From positions 22,964,501-23,028,500 of the forward strand of contig CM027377.1 of NCBI GenBank assembly GCA_015680905.1: a stretch of 64,000 nucleotides of DNA, given 5' to 3'. Positions 61,054 to 64,000 of this stretch are shown here, one piece after another. The notes beneath the pieces were generated by a model that saw only the letters and a list, made by a program, of their open reading frames with translations, was not told where the DNA came from and did no database searches. Every line of letters begins with the position of its first letter. The first letter of the stretch is position 1. Source of the DNA: Coptis chinensis (taxonomy: Eukaryota > Streptophyta > Magnoliopsida > Ranunculales > Ranunculaceae). Both the position numbers and the translations under genes were made by a program.

Positions 61054-63094
61054 ATGAGGAGTGAGGAGCAATCAACAATCATATTCTTATCTTATTTTGA
61101 TGGAAACGTCCCGCCTTCTCCGACCAATTCTCTTATCCTTAAAAAACGCCACTACTTCCATCCCACTCTCCACACTTCCATTCCACTCTCCATCAAAGCA
61201 GATTTCCAGAAGAGTTACAAAGGCCCAAAGCCCAAGAAAGAGTGGATAGCTGACTGGGTTACTAAAAACGATGACACTGTTCGTAGCTTGCCTATATACG
61301 TTGGTGGTTTCTCACTTTTAGCTGTTCTTTTTAACCGCACTGTTTCCGGCATTGCCCCTGTCGCTGACGCCAGTAGGTAACTAAATCTTTCATTTCATTG
61401 TCTAGATTAGTAATACTGCATTTTATCACATTTGGTAAACCATTTGAAACAATGTCATTGTTGTGCAATAGGAATATGCTAACAATATTGACATTTGATC
61501 ACATAAGTTGCCCCGTGCTGAGGACTAGCTGACTAGCCATGAGTAAAATGGTCAGGTAGTAATAAGTAGCATAAGCATATACTTGAACAATCAAAGACCA
61601 TGGGCGATTAGTTATAAAAATGTCAATGTCTCTTGCTTACAAAATCTTATTACTACATTATGGCCACATAATCACATGTTAAACCAGATTTCTCATTTTT
61701 GTAACACACTTTGTTTATATCTATGTCTGGCAGTTCTCAGTCCAGAGCAGATTTGTTGACACTTGGACTAGCGGTTACTAATATTCTTACTGGATTAGTG
61801 TGGCTTTCTATACGACCAAAATCAATATCTGCGGTGATTATCTGTGCCGGATGTACTGTATCTTTCTTCCAGAATTGAGTTTTATAGATGAGTAGATGAC
61901 CAATGGTGCTTATAAAATTTTCAGGTGAATCCTCAAGGTGTTGAATGTCGGAGGATAAATTCTGACCTTCCTGAAGTTGTTGTGTCCGAGTTACTTTGGT
62001 ACGTTATGTATTTTCCATTTGCTATGTTCTGTATTTTTCATTTTATGTTTTTTTGCTCTCGATAAAGTAGGTCGAGTGAACTCAGAATTACACAATGAAA
62101 AACTAAAGGGAAAGAATACAGCTAACTAGCCAAGCAAACACAAATGGTTCACAATTTATCACCACAATCAGTTCCATCTAGCGACAAATATTCTACATTA
62201 GAAAAAGGGGGGTGACAGAATGAATTAGATGATAACTAATACAACATTTTATGCTATCGTTGTTCTTATTGAGGACTTGGGGTTAGATTATTTCTTAGCC
62301 TTTTTTAATCTCTATTTGTGGACTAGTATGTCTTCAACTGTCTAGAAATGATCTACTAACTCACAATATGTAATGTGTGACTATTGTTTATATGCCTCTT
62401 TAAGTTTACATCTAGTGCATAAGTCTAGGTTTTGAAAGTTGAATATAAATTGAAGGTCTGCTCTTTTTCATATAATGCAGTGTGGCGAAATCATTAAGCA
62501 TCCTGAAAGCATATAGGTTTAAGATGGACTAAATTTGATATTGATGAAGTGCTCAGAGAAACTTAAAAAGAAGACATTGTACGTACTAAAATACTATTCA
62601 CATCCGTCTGGAACTCAACAATATGATTGATATTTCTATTGTATTTCATTGAATGGTACAAACTTTAAGTGATTAAGTAGTTAATCTCTCTGTGTGTTCT
62701 AGATGTAATAGTTCCTATATTCTTAAATGATTATCAGGCTCTGGGAATCTCTGTCAGCTGTGACATGCTGCAGGTCGTTAGTAGTGGTTTACCAAAGCAG
62801 CTGTATACTTCAAATTGGGATTGCAGCTGAATCTTCTACAGACGTGGATGATGCTATGGTTGTCGATGCCACTACTTTGATGCAAGGATCCCTGTATCAA
62901 GGTGTTCTGAAATCTGGAGCACGTAAGTAAATTATGCCTTTTTATCTGTTTACAAGCACTGGCTACTTCTGGCCTCATGAATCACAATGTTGATTCAACG
63001 ATTTGTCTAGCTATTCTCTGCAGAAAGTTACCTGGCTAACCTTTCACTATATCCTGGAAGATCTCAACTGCCATTTTTACCTGGAAATACACAG
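61054..63094 (+). CDS. CCB4: CCB4, cofactor assembly of cytochrome b6f complex, chloroplast (5' part)
   Basis: Exons 61054-61376, 61734-61833, 61925-61998, 62738-62922 and 63024-63094 join in frame. Motifs: SYKGPKPKKEWIADWVTK, TVRSLPIYVGGFSLLAVL, RTVSGIAPVADAS, SQSRADLLTLGLAVTNILTG, VNPQGVECRRI, CCRSLVVVY and SYLANLSLYPGRSQLPFLPG. CCB4 is a thylakoid membrane protein that helps attach heme c(i) to cytochrome b6. The start is uncertain. The ATG at 61054 gives an unusual MRSEEQST leader. The ATG at 61100, in another frame, gives METSRLLRPILLSLKNATTS, which looks more like a transit peptide. A one-base error in 61180-61210 would join them. The final exons lie beyond the window. Confidence 0.85.
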
Positions 63095-64000
63095 GTATCT
63101 AGATATTTTCCTCTTGCTCTTTTCATATTAATGGCGGGGAAAGCTACAATGGATTCTCTTCATACTTATGCTTCTGTTAACGTACCAAACTAAATAAAGA
63201 AAGTGCTACATAAAAGTGATTGGAAATCCAGATATCTTTAACATTCTGCTAATACCTCTCTTGTGGTTTTATGTTTGCATTTGCATCTCAGTTTTCAGAA
63301 AATATATACTTCGCTTCGATAGCGTAATTTCCACATTTTTTGGTTATTGTCTGAAACTTCTTAACTTTTGAAGATCAATAATGTTATAAATGACTTAATG
63401 ATTGTGTAGGGCACATCATTTTATTTAAGTAAAGATTTGACTGTTCTATATTTGAAATCAAAAATAAATTATGAAGACAACAACAGAACCACATATTTTT
63501 ACATTTCTCTTGCTACGATGTCATTGTCATCAACATAACACTGCTCAGATCTGCTCTCTCTCCTTACGTATTTACACCAAATTGTGTCCCTTTTTGTTTC
63601 CTTGTAGAGCCCTCACTCACATCAGTTGCCCATTTTCCATTTTAAAACCAGATAAGATGAACAAGAAAGGTGTAGTATCTTGGTTTACCGTCTTTTTCTT
63701 GTTATTTTTCATGTTTTCAGTTTACAATTCTTTTCACATTTTAGATAAACTTTTAAGATGCTGATAATTGTTAACTAAGTACCTAACCCAAGTTCAAGCA
63801 GAAATCATTGCTTAGGTTCACTTGCATTCTCCTTGCTTTAGTGTTATAGCAGTGAAATATTGTGCGGACCTCTTACTTTCTTAAGTTTTCTCTAAACTCC
63901 TTGTAGCTATTAACATGGTTCATGCATAAGTGCCTTATGCTTCACACTAAGCATTAGCATCTAATCATCTACAGAAACTTCATTGTCTTAAAATAAGAAA
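63095..64000 (+). other. CCB4 intron sequence to window end
   Basis: No further CCB4 exon (the expected conserved C-terminal block) is recognisable before the window ends, so this intron is at least 0.9 kb or the rest is missing. Confidence 0.4.

Overview
This window is nuclear DNA of a flowering plant, most likely a eudicot. Genes are split by short AT-rich GT-AG introns, gene density is low, and the gene products are plant-specific: a pTAC2-type PPR-SMR protein, CCB4, a DELLA domain, FAR1-related, RBOH and raffinose synthase sequences. I could not name the species from the sequence.

Layout. 1-14 kb is transposon-derived. It holds a broken small gene with a dsRNA-binding-like domain, two related small ORFs sharing an FPIY motif, a CACTA-type end, an RPA70-like single-strand DNA-binding gene with a LINE fragment in its 5' region, two Helitron 3' ends and two hAT-like elements with perfect 8-bp target duplications. 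14.7-17.5 kb holds a receptor-like cytoplasmic kinase followed by an intronless, frameshifted hexokinase copy. A canonical intron would join the two in frame. At 18.7-19.0 kb (minus) is a free-standing DELLA domain without a GRAS domain. 19.9-25.1 kb (minus) is pTAC2, with several single-base frameshifts.

The section 25.9-38.1 kb has Helitron-like ends on the minus strand and encloses fragments of at least four unrelated genes (raffinose synthase, kinesin-13, RBOH, BOP1/ERB1), plus two unidentified exons. All are on the minus strand and keep introns. This looks like a gene-capturing Helitron of about 12.2 kb. A 1.5-kb non-autonomous Helitron follows at 38.7-40.2 kb, then a broken FAR1-related sequence (41.8-44.2 kb), a last exon of pectate lyase, a truncated serine carboxypeptidase-like gene, and several MITE-like elements (47.6-51.3 kb).

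The right end is more gene-like. It has a plant-specific coiled-coil protein gene (51.5-56.6 kb), two hAT-like elements, an intact small membrane protein of the DUF4408/DUF761 type (59.8-60.3 kb), and the first five coding exons of CCB4, a thylakoid cytochrome b6f assembly factor, running toward the right edge.

A recurring feature is single-base frameshifts inside otherwise well conserved coding sequence. In the transposon-borne fragments this is ordinary decay. In pTAC2 and the coiled-coil gene the amino-acid conservation between shifts is so good that consensus (assembly) errors are a serious alternative. All family assignments are by eye from known motifs; no database search was run.
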